In this document: positions 29,235-42,997 of the stretch, one piece after another
Numbering within the stretch: position 1 is the first letter of the stretch
Layout of the letters: each line of letters starts with the position of its first letter
Assembly: GCA_015499995.1 (NCBI GenBank)
Contig: JADNRV010000020.1
Coordinates: 1 to 64,000, forward strand
DNA: 64,000 nt
Source of the DNA: Flammula alnicola
Lineage: Eukaryota; Basidiomycota; Agaricomycetes; Agaricales; Strophariaceae
Reading direction: 5' to 3'
The notes under the pieces: model-generated
The model's input: only the letters and a program-made list of their open reading frames with translations
The model's database searches: none
Told to the model about the DNA's origin: nothing
Translations under genes and position numbers: made by a program

Positions 29235-31188
29235 ATGGGCCAGCGGCACCAGGCATACATAATAGCTCGCGTTGTCCCTCATGGGAGTCCTCCAGATAAG
29301 GCTAACTATCGTTGTATCGGTGCAATACACCATCAGTGGTGCTATGGTCGCCTGCCGCTCAAAGCCGCCATTCGATTCATGACGCTCGTCAAGCAGAAAG
29401 ACAATGCAGAGATTGTCCGAGAAGAAGTTCACGCACTCAACGGCTTGTATGGCAGTGCAATGGCCGAGGCTCCTACCATCCCCGATGTCCCTTGTCCGTT
29501 CACAAGTTTCTTGCTGGCATCAGCTTTCTCTGCAGATCTCAGTGATCCAGAGAAATGGTATGGATCTAGCATCATATACGAAAGTGCAAAAATGGGAACC
29601 CTCGAAGGAGGTATGTTACCTTTGTTTGGGAACAGAGTCTTTCACGGATCCTTTCTCAGATAATAACGACGGTATCACAGTTATCGATGTAACTGATCCG
29701 GACTCTTTTCTCTTCTTAGATGACTGTGAACGTGAAACGCCTGTGCCAATCATGGCACCAATTTCAGCAGAACAATATGTTCGGGCTTATTATTCCGCGC
29801 CCAATGACCCGAACGACAGCGACGCCGAAGGCAATATTCCTGCCGTTGAGCTAGATGTGTTGTCTACCATACGCCCTTTCGAGTCTATCCCCACAATCCC
29901 TATGCAGAAGATATCCGAAGCTTGGCCCACCGAATACGGCATACGCCAGCACTCCTCCGAGCCGCTGCAGGATGAATCCTTCGCCGAAGTTGCGATTGGA
30001 CTTCCTTCCCTAGTCGACCTTACTTTTGGGCCTGCCGTGGAACTCGGCCTTCGTAGTAATGAAAGAGAAAAACTCGAGCTGCTACTCTCCCTTCCTGAAA
30101 AATCTGGAAGGACCAAAGAAATTCTCCGTTCTCAATGCCCATTGTCTGAAACAGGCATTTATCTTCTCTCGAAAATCCTCGCCTTTGACCTCGAACGGGG
30201 TAAGGTTGTCGACTTATCTGGCTTCCATCTCACAAGCGAAGAAGTTGTTGCTCTGTTGTCTCCACATGGCGACGTCGAGGTCCTCAACATTTCTAATAAC
30301 TATCAAATGAACATCGACACTGTGGATAAATTACTCTCCCTGATCCCATCTCTGCGACGCTTTGTGGTCTGGAACACCGCCGTAACGAACAGTCAAGTTA
30401 TGGACCTCCTTAAAAGGAAACCTGAATTCTTTCGCCGCCGCCTTGAAGGATTCATCCATCCAGCATTCATGAAATTGCACGACGAATTCTCCGAGCCCAA
30501 ATTGTACGATGAATTCGCTGAATTCAAATCCACCGCTCCAATTGCTTTTGCGCAAATTTGCCAAGCAAAATACGGGGGCGGGACCTCTTCTGTCTCTCTT
30601 CCTTACTTCACCCCAGGTCAGATCGCTCAGGCCCTCGCAGACTTTTTGAGTCCACTTGCATCAGACCACGATGTAAACAACATCATATACTCAATGGGAC
30701 GTAGCTGCCCTATCGTCGCAGCTTGTGCTTGCCATGTCCGACAGGAAGGCGAATCCTGGGGAGAGCGTGCTGTGACACTCATTCCCACCGGCCTTTTAAC
30801 GTCCATAAAGAAAGCATTGATGAATTATCAAGGATGGATCTTTTTATTCATTGAGAGGGATGGAGTAATTCAATACACCTTCTTGCGCCGCAACTTGGAG
30901 GTATTCGACCAATTTGAGAAAGATCTCAAGGAGGTATGGCCGCCCGAGGCTCGATCCCCCCCAGCAAAGGAAGTCCAGGCTATTAAGCATTCATATGCGA
31001 CCAAGGGAAGGCTGTACCATGTCTACGATATCCACGACTTCTTCAAGCAGCTTGAATCAGAAGGGCGACCACCTGCAGCACCAAAGACATTGCGCCGGCT
31101 ATTCGACCTTTTTTCTACGGCGAGCAACAGGGATGGTCATGGTTCATTGAAGTTAATGACTTATGAAACAGTGCTCTCGTATTTGTAG
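29235..31188 (+). CDS. Conserved basidiomycete hypothetical protein
   Basis: Two exons, 29235-29610 and 29660-31188, joined by a GTATGT...CTCAG intron of 49 nt; about 634 aa. The N-terminus reads GQRHQAYIIARV, with IHHQWCYGRLPL soon after, a start I know from uncharacterised proteins of mushrooms. The middle has a leucine-rich section (VVDLSGFHLTSEEVVALL, VEVLNISNN) that looks like two or three leucine-rich repeats. No catalytic motif is recognised. ATG 29235 is preferred because the family start follows it directly. The mobile element ends only about 130 bp upstream. Confidence 0.85.
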
Positions 31189-32012
31189 CGCCTTGCTATA
31201 AATCTCTCAGTAAAAACATATACATGTAGCCATAATTCTCTCATCACTTTGGTTCCGAGTTTACTTCAGTCTTGTAGCTTGACTCTTTTGAAGTTGCTGC
31301 CTTTTCAGCACCATTGTACGCCTTTCCAATTTACTGTGTATCCATTTCGAGTCTCTCGTAAGCCTCGTATTAGCTCTCGTTGCTGTTCTCCCTCATCAAG
31401 GACCTTTAGCGCTTGTCTGATGTTTTTATCATGCTAAGTCTAATTATTGAGGCCAAATCTCGAAGGGAGCATGTCCACTGGCATGGCAACGCTAACAGAA
31501 AGCGGATTATGGTTTTTTCTCGAAATTTCGGCATAGTTATAAAACAAGGACTAGGGTGTCGCTTTTGAGATGGGCGTGCCGACTATGCAGAGCCTTTGTG
31601 AACGGAGATACCAATAGTTCCACTGAAAGCACTCGTTTATCGATTCCAACTTGGAAGGCTTGGATATCGGATCTTGAGGGATCCGTGACGCACGGCGAGT
31701 TGGACTTTCGATAAAGCCGGTGAGAAAGGAAACATGAAACTAGGAGTTCGATAACAAACAGTTGATAGACGATAGTGAGTGCAGGGAGCGAGGGCGGTGC
31801 ATAATTTAGAACCAGCACAGCTGTTTCATGATGGACATTGCAGAAGGGCGCTCGGCAGGATATATCTAAGGGGTCGCTGAGTTTGAAGATCTTATGGACC
31901 CCTGATTTGTTTTGAGCTCCGCTACCCGCCCTCTCTCCTCACTGCGCTCCACTTTGACCATCGCCCTACTGTTTTCGAATTCTTTCCTGCTAGATATCGC
32001 CCAGAAACTACA
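31189..32012. other. Intergenic region, nothing recognised
   Basis: About 0.8 kb between the hypothetical gene and the Rab gene. Only short, unsupported frames. The stretch just before 32013 is pyrimidine-rich, as expected for a fungal promoter. Confidence 0.6.
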
Positions 32013-33082
<1,070 letters not shown>

Positions 33083-33888
33083 GTGCGCACTTCTTCCTTC
33101 TTCTCCTTCTTCGGTGGGGTAGACGGTGTAGAGGACCCCCGTTTGTGCAGTGCATCTTTGGAGGGACATGTTCTCAGGATGTATAATACCATAGCTATTT
33201 CTCTGTCTTGTTCATATGTAATTATTGCCGTTTCTCTTCGCCAGGGCGTTAGATTCTAGGAATTGAGATGAACCTGGACCACCCCCATGTCCTGTTTATG
33301 CAGAGAAGTTGTATATAGAAGAGGTACATAACATAATTTCATGCGGAGTCTGGAACTGCAGGCGCCTCATGGGTTCAACAGACGCGCTGTTCCGAGTCGA
33401 CAACCATTTCGCCACATGCCTGACGGAATCTTATCTCCAGCCTTTCTTCACCACAGGTTCGGGAATGAAGCTCAAGCTCTAGACAGCCCTTTGCGCCCCA
33501 AGGCGACAAATGAATGACCTTCATTACTGGTGCTAATCCAGCGTTCTCTTCTGGTCCTCTCGAACTGTACAGCCTTCGGAATCCGAGGTTGACAGGTATC
33601 TCGAAGTCAGTTTCCGAGCCCTATCTATATGTATAAATATCTAATCGTTCTCGACTACGAACTTCAGGCTCTTGCCATAAATTGTAGGAAGAATTGAGGG
33701 ACGTTTGCCTTGCGTTTGCCATTGCTACTCGCGACAAAAGTGTGCTGGCGAGTGAGTGTTTTTTTGTTCGTACGTGTCTCGCGTACCATTACCTCATGTA
33801 TAATTTACCTAGTTCTCTAAGGCTGAGCGCTTAGGGTTTTCTTCTATCAAAACAAACTATTGTTGCTCTACTCGAACTCTCAGGAAGG
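33083..33888. other. Intergenic region, nothing recognised
   Basis: About 0.8 kb downstream of the Rab gene and upstream of an F-box gene. I see no supported coding or RNA gene. Confidence 0.6.
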
Positions 33889-35444
33889 ATGGAGGAGGCC
33901 AAACTCGGTTCAGAGGACTCGACAGGTCGATTACCCCGCAACGTTTTTCTCGACCTCCCGAACGAAGTCATCATCTACGTACTAGACCATTTGGACGAAG
34001 ACGATCTGTATCGTCTTGCTCTCGTCTCCCGACGGATCCACCATCTTTCCCTCCCACTCTATCTTGCCCGGAAAGGCTTCGGCTCCCGACCCAACGACCA
34101 GCTCGTTACATTCAACTATAACGCACAAGCGATCCTCAGAGCCGTTCAGATCGCTCTCTTCCGACCGTCGCTCACACGACTCCACTACAGTATCGACTGC
34201 CAAAAGACCCAGAAGGAACTGTTCAAGGAGATCGAGATTTTGCGGTGTGCTCTGGAGAAGCTGTCGGGGTTGCAGGAGATGATCCTCAGTTTCCAGAATA
34301 CGGCACCTCCGTTAAGTCCTCAAAATCTTTTGAGCGTCCCGCTTTCCGACTGCTCCTATGGCTTCCCGGGCGGGCTGAAGAGTCCCATCTTCGTTTCCCT
34401 GCTGGAGTCTATTCTTTCCAGCGGATGTCAGTCCCTCGTAATTCGCCATTGTGGATCGCAGTACCCTGCATTGCGGTATATCGGCCCCAGTCTTGCTCAG
34501 GAGTTCAGCGGGATATATGGCCTTTCAAACGGATTCCTTCGAAGTCTCCGATCTTGGGCAGGCATTGGCATGTTCAATATTTTCAGTTCGCGCGTCAAGA
34601 ACAATCTCGATTCCTTCCATTTTCATTCACCCATGGCATTGCACCCACATCTGTGTCGGTGGATGATCGACACGCTGAACTACTCTGCCATCACCACCAT
34701 ATCTATCTCACAACACCAAAGCACGGATGAGCATTCATGGGCGCTCGTCTTACCTTGCGTTTATATACCAACTCTCACCAACTTCACAATCGACTTTACC
34801 ACAATACACCTTTCTACCTTCCTCGAATTTCTTGGCCGGCATCACCGCATCCACAAGCTTTATATTGGACGAAACTTCCTATTCCCTACACCTCCTCATA
34901 CCCATCCCGTTTTTCCTAAGAAGATCCTAGGACAGCTCACTCATTTGACAGCACCCTTGAATCGGCTGAATTATTTCTTCTCATCACATGGATCTCTTCC
35001 CTCGCTTTCTCACACCACAATTCTAATGCGTATTCCCAACAACCAAGGCTTCAGGTTCGCTGATCTAGAGACCTCGCTGAAGTCATCAACCCCCGCCTCA
35101 AGGCTATGAAAGAACTACATCTCGCGCTGTCTTTTGGGTCTGCATCATCTGATTGGATGAACCCAAGTTCCTACGCGGATGCTCCAGATGCTGCGAAGAC
35201 TGGCGTCCGCGCTTTCATCACCCACATGCAACTCTACATCAAGATGTATTCTCTGCCCTCTCATATGGCTTCTAGGCTCCCGAAATGGCTTGCCCAGTTC
35301 CCTTCTGTGAGACACCTGACCCTCCTGACTTTGTCAGAAAAGGGTCCCCCGTTGTCCCCAGAGAGGGAGATTGTTACTCGCGCCGTTATGGAATCCTGCC
35401 CGAAAATTGATTCTGTCAAGTTCAGGCTTATCGAAGAGACGTAG
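33889..35444 (+). CDS. F-box protein with a frame change near 35070-35106
   Basis: The first frame (33889-35109) starts MEEAKLGSED and has an F-box at about residues 20-60 (FLDLPNEVIIYVLDHLDEDDLYRLALVSRRIHHLSLP broken by no gaps). The rest is leucine-rich without clear repeats. F-box proteins recruit substrates to SCF ubiquitin ligases; the target is unknown. Coding continues in another frame up to 35444 (MKELHLALSFGS to the end), overlapping the first stop by ATGA. The reading INPRLKAMKEL just before suggests one continuous protein with either a missed short intron or a single-base indel. I found no good GT-AG solution. Confidence 0.75.
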
Positions 35445-35923
35445 CTATTGTGCTGGACGTGTTATTTAATCGCTTCTGTTTATGCATATATATTTGGAGG
35501 TGTAGGGTACTGTGGGCATCCTGTGTGTAAATGCTACGACGCGGCTACGTAGGTAAAGATTTTGTAATAATCAGTGACCTGTCAATGACCAACAAAGCAA
35601 GTGTTGTGGGTCCAGTCAACCCACTTTGTGTTGACCTCCTTCATATTGTCCTTATTTTACTCTTTTGACCCTCCAAGTATCATCTGCATATCCATGGCCT
35701 CCAATCTTCCAAGTACAGATAATACCAGTACTATTTTGGTTCAAACCAGGATTGTCATTTTAGGCCTGGATCCGCGAGGCCGTTAACTCCGAAAATGGCA
35801 CTGTTCAAGTCTCTCTCTGTTTGCTGCGGTCAGGCAGTGCATTTACTCGCTTCCTTCTTCTTCCTCTACATCCATCTCATACTGCTTGTCTAACCACTCT
35901 CGTATACCCAAATACCACTAGAG

Positions 35924-37409
35924 ATGCCCCATGTCGACCTCAGTACCTTCAACGATACCACACTGTTCCATCCCGGACCCGGACAGCTATTTCTTCGAGA
36001 TTTCAAGACGCAAATTACACCGAACCAGACACAGCAAAACACACTAATCGTAGCTGGGGTTTACGTTGTCGCCATCGCTATCCTATGGTGTGTATGGCTG
36101 CCTCCGCTGCTTGAGACTACGTTTACGAAGGATCCTCGTTTCGAAGGCATATACCGTATTTGAGTGTCATCAGTAAGTTCATTTTTTGAATGCGCGGCAA
36201 TTGCTAATAGATTGTCGCACAGTATATCCATTCAAGTGAGCCTTTGTGAAGATCTGCTCCGTGTATCGCCATTGATTTTTGTAAAGGCTATTGACTGTTG
36301 GATTTCATGAAGTGCGTATCGATGTTTCATTTCAGCAAAACAGACAGATTGACCTGGCCACCCTATCACCACAGATGAGCCACGCATTTGTGGGCGTCCT
36401 TACATGTGCAAAAATTCATTCTATAGAACTCGATCGTACGTTGAATCCTTTCTCTCAGAATTATACCCTGACACTCATGAACATCGAACATGAACAGCTA
36501 ACGAGGGCGGCGCGACAAGCATGTCTGGAGGGGTATCCTGGCTAACTCTGCCCGCTGGATACCTCGGCTCATCGTTTATTGGGGCGTGTCTCATCGTATG
36601 CGGTTTCGATACCAACGCCAGCAAGGTTGCATCCATTGTCCTGGCCGTCTTCTTTCTTTTCACGCTCTGGTGGGCGCGAGGAAGCTGGATGTACGTATTA
36701 TTTGGCAGGGCCTCTTTTCTGGACTACGGGCGTGGTGAACTGATTCCTTTTCTGATAACCCAGCACATGGCTCTTGATTTTGGGCATGTCTGGCTTAATC
36801 GTCATGTTTTGGTTCGTTGACGGAGGTTCTGCATTGAGATATTTCGTGAGTTGCATGATCAATATAATATGAATACTTCTAATCCGATCTTTGCCAAAGG
36901 TCCTCTTCATTGGTGTTATGTCGTGCATGTATGTTCTTTGGGATGTAATAGGTAAGCAAACGGGATACTCAGTGCCCTTGATACCTTGTTGACCTTGATC
37001 AGACGACACGTTGGCTCGGAAAGTGAATACTTCCGACGCTTCGGAGTTTGCGCGAGTCTGCGGATGCTGTCCCTCAAGAGGTATGCTTTGGACTTTCTCA
37101 TCGTGCCCCATAGACTTGACAATTTTCAATTAGTGTGGGGATTCCTGTGGCTGGTGATAGCGTTTGTATTCTTCGCCCTTGGCGTTATCGTTGGGCTTGT
37201 TTCTTTCAAGGTAAACCGATCCTTTCTGAGGTTTTTCTATTGAACACTGATTAAATATCCAACTCTAGCAAAATGCCGCGGAACAAAAGGCAGATGCGGC
37301 ACACTTCTTGCCTGTTCCTGGCTCGCACAGCGGGGCTCTGTCCCTGACACCGAACTCAGTGATTGCTTGGACTCTTCCTATTTTGCTAAGCATCCTAGGC
37401 TTCCTCTAA
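35924..37409 (+). CDS. Peptidase M50B-like membrane metalloprotease, many small exons
   Basis: About ten short exons can be joined into one frame. The spliced protein begins MPHVDLSTFNDT, has a first membrane segment (NTLIVAGVYVVAIAIL), then YPFKLLTVGFHEMSHAFVG with the zinc-binding HExxH (HEMSH) formed across an intron, then the family block GG(A/T)..MSGGVSWLTLPAGYLGSS, several more membrane segments and a hydrophobic C-terminus. These are the marks of fungal M50B-like peptidases, integral membrane proteins of unknown substrate. The join before YPFK appears to use an 8-nt exon (TGTCATCA, about 36165-36172) between two introns, which is less certain. Confidence 0.85.
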
Positions 37410-37595
37410 ATTGAACTTATCGTCGGAATTTTGTAAAGTATTGTATTAACGATGAAACATGCATGTACGGACTTGCTATGGAGAAATGTGGTGAATTTTG
37501 TACATGCTGTTAGGACATTATTGAAATTTCTCCTTCAGAGGGTCCACCAGACACATAGAAATATTAACTGATAATACAAGTAACGTTCGTCCAAA

Positions 37596-39328
37596 TTATG
37601 CAGCGCCAGTCAAAGGAAAAAGAAAAGGTCCAGCAAAATATGCAAGTAGGAATCCCACCACCATCATCACCAGCGTGCTTCCCGGCCCAAAAATCTCCAC
37701 TTTACCCATCGCCGCCGCTTCTTCCAGCGCATCCTCCAGACCGCGCGCCATAACATCCATCCCAAACAATGACCTCGCTCTCACTTTCGAATTTCTCGAA
37801 ATAGCTTCTCTCTCCGCCGGAGAGAGGCCAACGATCTCCAACAAGGCGTCGGCCCACACCTCCGCGTCCGGGGCCACCAGCCATCCAGTGCGGTCATCCT
37901 TGGGAGAAGCAACGACACTCTCGATCGGGCCCCCCGAATTGCACGCGAGGACGGGAATGCCGCACGCCATGGCTTCGACAGGGACGATGCCGAAATGCTC
38001 GTTCGCGGGTGTGTATAGTAGTGCCAGCGTGCTTGAGCTCAGGAGGAGCGCTGTGCGCTGAGAGGTTGTGAAGTTGAGGAGGAAGAGGACTTGAGGATCC
38101 GATTCAAGAGTAACGAGAGTAAAAGCAGCAGGCGGGATTGGTTTTGGAGAGATGATGTTGTAGCTCAAGGACAGGGACTTTGCACAGGCAACGAGTTGCT
38201 CGAGCGTGGCTACGTTATCGTTGAGTCGGTCGTCGTAGCCACCTGCAAGAATAATGATTAGAGATGATCAAATCATTGTAGAAAAACGATTCCTACCTGC
38301 AAGAACCAGGCGTAGCTTTCCGAGGTTGGTGTGCCGACTTTGAAGCAAAGCAAAAGACTGGAGGGCAAGCATGGCGTTCTTCTTTCCCTCGAACCTATTC
38401 AGGGAAAGGAGGGTCGGACGTGAACTTTTGAGGGAGAAATTGAGCTATGGTCCTCAGGAGATCAGAAATAAGCTTACGATGCAACAGCCATGATGTCTGG
38501 GTCAGTATGATCAACCTGAGCTTCGTATGCAGAGATATTAATCCCAGGGTATACGATTTGAGGGGTTTGAGTGATCGAGGGGAAATAAGACTTGAATATT
38601 CGCGCCGTGAACTTCGAGTTTGCCAGAATGACGTCCGCTTGTCCTGCAGTCAGTCTTGTTCAGCAAACTTCAACATAGCAAGGGAGAGCAAGAGGAAACT
38701 AACGCGTGGTAAGCTCCTCCCACCAATCCATGGGTAAGCGGTATAGCCACTTTAGGACGCTGGTATTATTCTTGACCAGATTCCCTTCTACGAACGCGCC
38801 GCTGGCCAGCAACTTGTCCGGAAAGTGGCAATAAAATACCACGCGAGTATGTCCAAGAACTCTCAGGAAGGGCACGCATGTCGAAAGCTGGTCCACAAAA
38901 TAGACATCGTATTTCGGAGCACCCCAGGATAGAAGCTGGATCGTCAAATGGAGCTGACGCAAATGAGCTAAGAGAATGTGGAATTTCCCCTTCAGCGAGC
39001 GAGGAAATGGGGGAACAAGATGGTGGACTTTCAGAGTTCCTGTGATTTGAATATGAGTACACCTCTACGCGTGACACAAAGTTTTGGGACATACCGTCCT
39101 TCGTCTCTTCAAAACAATGACTAGGGTCATGGTATGAGGTATATAAATTAACAGAATGCCCTAGTTCTTGAAGTCCTAGCGCTGCGTCGACCACGAGCCG
39201 TTCGGCCCCACCTGTGTCACGATACTGAAATTAGGTGATATTTTTCTAGAGTACAGCAAATGTTAAGCACCAATTCCAAGATCGGGGTGAATAAACGCAA
39301 CTCGCAGAGGCCGGGTAACTCTTGACAT
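37596..39328 (-). CDS. ALG2: ALG2, dolichyl-phosphate-linked mannosyltransferase
   Basis: The start at 39328 reads [21 protein letters not shown], with an intron inside the Gly-Gly pair. Further blocks: [58 protein letters not shown] and, near the C-terminus, [11 protein letters not shown] (EX7E motif of GT4 enzymes) followed by [13 protein letters not shown] hydrophobic segment at the C-terminus ([20 protein letters not shown]) would anchor it in the ER membrane. ALG2 adds the second and third mannose to the lipid-linked oligosaccharide for N-glycosylation. At least four introns; exon borders were not all fixed. Confidence 0.92.
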
Positions 39329-39746
39329 TGCAAGTTACAGGGAGGTCCGGGAATGGAGAAGAGTCTGACTCTGAGGCGCGTCATCATCATGCATGGTGGG
39401 AAGTCCGACGTTGTCAGAATTAAACAAGGACAACGTCTGGCGGTCCGGCTTGGCCGGTGCGATAGAACTCGCATTCAGGGGCTGAGTATAAGTAGGGAAG
39501 TAGGGGAAGCAGAGCGCATTACTTAGTCTGTTACTTAGTATCATGCAATACTTATGGCGCCTCTATGGCGGTAGTAGATCTTGAAAAGGGTTGTTGGCGG
39601 TGAATTCAAGATAGTGTGAGACACACAACTAAGCTGAAATCTCAAGAGGAAATAAGGGACGGTACTAGGATTGAATGATGATACAAGTTTGGAGAGAACG
39701 CCGGAATAGTTAAGTGTTTTTACCAGTAGGAAGTACATTTCCTTGT

Positions 39747-40775
39747 TCATGATTCCCAGGTGATCCTTCCATAGGGTGTCGTCTCGCTGCCTCTCTTTGT
39801 CCCTTCAACGCGAAAGCCGACCTCATAAATTCCTGCGCCAGAAGCGAAATTTCTAAGGAAGGCTGTTTCTTCTTCGTTGGACGGAACCCCGAGATTAAAG
39901 ACAGGGAGTCGCCCTCCTTTATTCACAGTGTTCAGCTCCCAGACCGTATCGCCTTCTGTTGAAGACGAAGGTGGGTCTCCGATGACGGATAATATCTCAT
40001 CCGAGACTTCGGCGAACAAAGAAGGTTGGACGAGGACGCGCAGGAACGAAATTCCTTTGGCCTTCGAAGGATGTTCAGTGTTCGAAGGTGGCTCGCTTGG
40101 GACCTTTGGATGTCGATCAGACGCCGCATAATCAAGGATCGAGTATTCAAAATACTTACTCTGAGATTCCGCGGAGTCACATCACCGCAGAAGAAGGGAA
40201 GAATTCCTCGCTTGTCCGACGGAGGGGCAGATATGAGCCACTTGAGAATTCTTCCATCTGGCCGCGTGCGTCCTCCATCTTGTTCAGGTTGGTAGAGATC
40301 ACCATTCCCCTGATCGCGGGCACGCTCATTAATGATCTCTGAGATGCTCTTTGAGAGAGAACCATTTCCCAGAAACGCAAAATCAATCCACCCTGGAGAT
40401 TTTCTAGACCAAGGATTTTTATCGCGTTGTGTACGCTCCGGGGAGTTTGGCGGGTAATGGGACTCGGGATGGGTGAACGAGATCAACTCCAGATAAACAC
40501 CGTCGTCAAAGACCTAAGTGTTATTCTGCGTCAAGATATCACTGATGCTGAGACACGGGTAATTGACGAACAACGAGAGCGTTTTCAGTCAAGCCACCTG
40601 CATGCACACCACCCGGAAGAACTCTGATAGAATTTGAGATTTCTACGAATCATTTTCGATATTTAATGCTGACTCACTTGAATCCAAGCTCTCGAAATTG
40701 CCTCGAAACCTCCTCTACCGATCCGGGGGGTGTCAAATGCACAATATGGTCAAGAGTTTGCGTGTTAACCGACAT
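39747..40775 (-). CDS. Glyoxalase-like domain protein
   Basis: The ATG at 40775 begins MSVNTQTLDHIVHLTPPGS, typical for the N-terminal strand of glyoxalase-like proteins. Exons follow with LPGGVHAGGLTENALVV, DDGVYLELISFTHP, WIDFAFLGN, WLISAPPSDKRGILPFFCGDVTPR and a last exon ending YGRITWES. Introns of about 50-60 nt have GT-AG ends (for example GTAAGT after NLR). The family is a VOC-fold, metal-linked group of mostly unknown substrate in fungi. The protein is about 280 aa and looks complete. Confidence 0.82.
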
Positions 40776-41633
40776 CTTGAAAGTTTGCACCCTTGAGGTA
40801 TTGGGCAAAGAAGAAGGGTACAGCACATGGGAAAAGCAGCTGAGATGGCGCCATCGGACCTCTGGACATTGTAATCTTCAACAACCCCCAATCAGACCAA
40901 CCTCGAGCCCCAAACCGTCTGTTCCGAGTATGAGACTATGACGATTCTGGCGAGGACATTCGAATAGGTACAGGTTGATACGACTCGGAGGCATTCATAT
41001 TTCGGATAGGCAATCGCAACTCCCAAATTAAAATTGGCTCTTGTAGGTTAGATGCACCGGTGGGACGTGCAATTCCGTGAAACTGAATGTTACAGATTTC
41101 GGAAGGTAGAAGATAGCAGAGGTTGGTTAGTTGGTCAGGCCTTTGTTTGATCTCGTCGTTGAGGATAGCGCCAAGGTGTTATACAGGCTGTTTTTCTGTG
41201 GTCCGTGGTGGTCCGGGCGGCCCGAAGCAACATACGCTCGAAGTCAACTTCTCGCTACATTGCGCTCGGATTGCGCTGGGGGGCAACTGGCATAGGCTGT
41301 ATTTGTGGCCAGATGGCCCCGGTGCTGTAATACGGTCGCAGAAGGCAAATTTCCTAGAAACTGCCGATATTTATGTCAAAAATTCTTCCGAGATGTTATT
41401 TATTTCCTTGGGCGCCCATACTAACGATGATTCTCAATTGCACAATCCATCCTCTTGATTGTCTCGACCACCTTTAGAGGAAGAACAACTGAGAGCGAGA
41501 ATGCAAAGTAGCACACCAAGGGTTTTATTGACTGAACCGAGAGATAAAAGGGACATTTGCACTTGATTTGGGTGTATATATATGATATTGATTCCATCCA
41601 ATGTTGGCTCAGATGCCCATTCCTTAGTTAATC
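40776..41633. other. Intergenic region, nothing recognised
   Basis: About 0.86 kb between two minus-strand genes. It holds only short frames without family resemblance. Confidence 0.6.
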
Positions 41634-42997
41634 GCGATGGAATAGGACGTGGTAGTAAGTGTGGCACTTCCTGTGCAGATGTTTTATTTATCAGTAGCCC
41701 TTGAATTGATAAGAAAGTCTACTGACCCGTGAAGGGCTCGGTCCCAGATTGAGCTTGTACCAAGAACTGAGAAGATGGAACGCCTTGACTTTGAATAAGA
41801 TAGTCTTTGAGACAATCAAGATAGGTGAAAATTGAGTAAGAACATGATTATTCTCACTGAAGAATGGCTTGAGATCGCTGTTAAAGCTGGTGATCTCAGT
41901 AGGTGCCACGAAAGAAAATATTCTCCACGAGCCGACTGTTCCCTTGAAAAGCTTCCAGATGACCCCGTTAATGCTGTGGAATTGTATAAACTCTTGAGAG
42001 TAAACGGGTCCAAAGGATAACCATTACCTTGCAGTGCCCACTTGGGTTCCAGCGGGTCCGGCTCTGGATAGTAACCGTGGTCAGACATGCTTTTTGGCAG
42101 CTTTTACTGATAATAGAGAAACGAAATTTCCTCTTACCCTCCTCTGGCGCTCAGCCAAATCATGCTGATCAGGGTATGTCTGAGTACGTCAGTTCTCTGA
42201 CGCATGGGATAATTGAACGTACACTTCATAAGTTGAAGCGGAGGTTGCGCCCGCAGAATTAGCAGTGTTCGAGAGCCACAAGTCATAGGAGACGTCTGCA
42301 ACGAGGTTCGATGACGTAGATGTGTATGCCCACTGCCAGGTAGTGGGAATCGACTTGATAGACGACAGAGGTTTGCCAATCCCCACACGGAGATCAAGGT
42401 TGGCGTCTGTACAACGTTTGTTAGGTCAAGTTTTGATAAGGGGCGGGAAATACGAAGACACGAACAGCTCTTAACGTTGGTAGGCGCTAGGGTACGTACT
42501 CATCAACTATGAGATTTGATCAAATCAGATGTTCGGCGTACCTCCAGCCCAAGTGTATTTAGTTTGCCAAGAAAGACTGTTACCATTGGTGGCTGTTACT
42601 TGAGTAGTTTGCGAACCTAGGACTCGACGAACGATCACTGCTGAAAATCTCTGCTGGGAAGTGATGGGTCACACTCACCGCTCGTTGCAAAGAATTGTCC
42701 CCACAAGTTGTTCTGGAGAATGAATCGACTATTAGATGCATTCTGAGAGTTAGGTTTCCGCTTTATTATCATGATTCAGTCATTCATACCCGCCTGCCTA
42801 TTGGAATGATAAATTATTGAGAAGTCGAGCGCTGTAATAGGAGAGGCGGCATAAGTCACCTCAGTTTCAGTGGCGTATTGTGCACTCAGCACGGCTCCTC
42901 GCTTTTGGAGGTCTCTTGTAGCCTTGGTTGGGTTAGCGAGGGCCAAACCGAAGGAAACAATCAAAGAAAATGCTAGAAAATTCTTGAACGAGATCAT
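41634..42997 (-). CDS. Secreted GH12 endoglucanase/xyloglucanase
   Basis: The ATG at 42997 begins with a signal peptide (MISFKNFLAFSLIVSFGLALA) followed by a propeptide-like LQKR site. Later exons give NLWGQ, SLSWQTKYTWAGG-like sequence, WQWAYTSTSSNLVADVSYDLWL and YEVMIWLSARGG, where the glutamate before the MIWL block is the GH12 nucleophile, formed across an intron. The C-terminus ends with LTTSSYSIAIN. GH12 enzymes cut beta-1,4-glucan or xyloglucan in plant cell walls outside the cell, so the fungus likely feeds on plant matter. Six or more small introns interrupt the gene. Confidence 0.88.
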
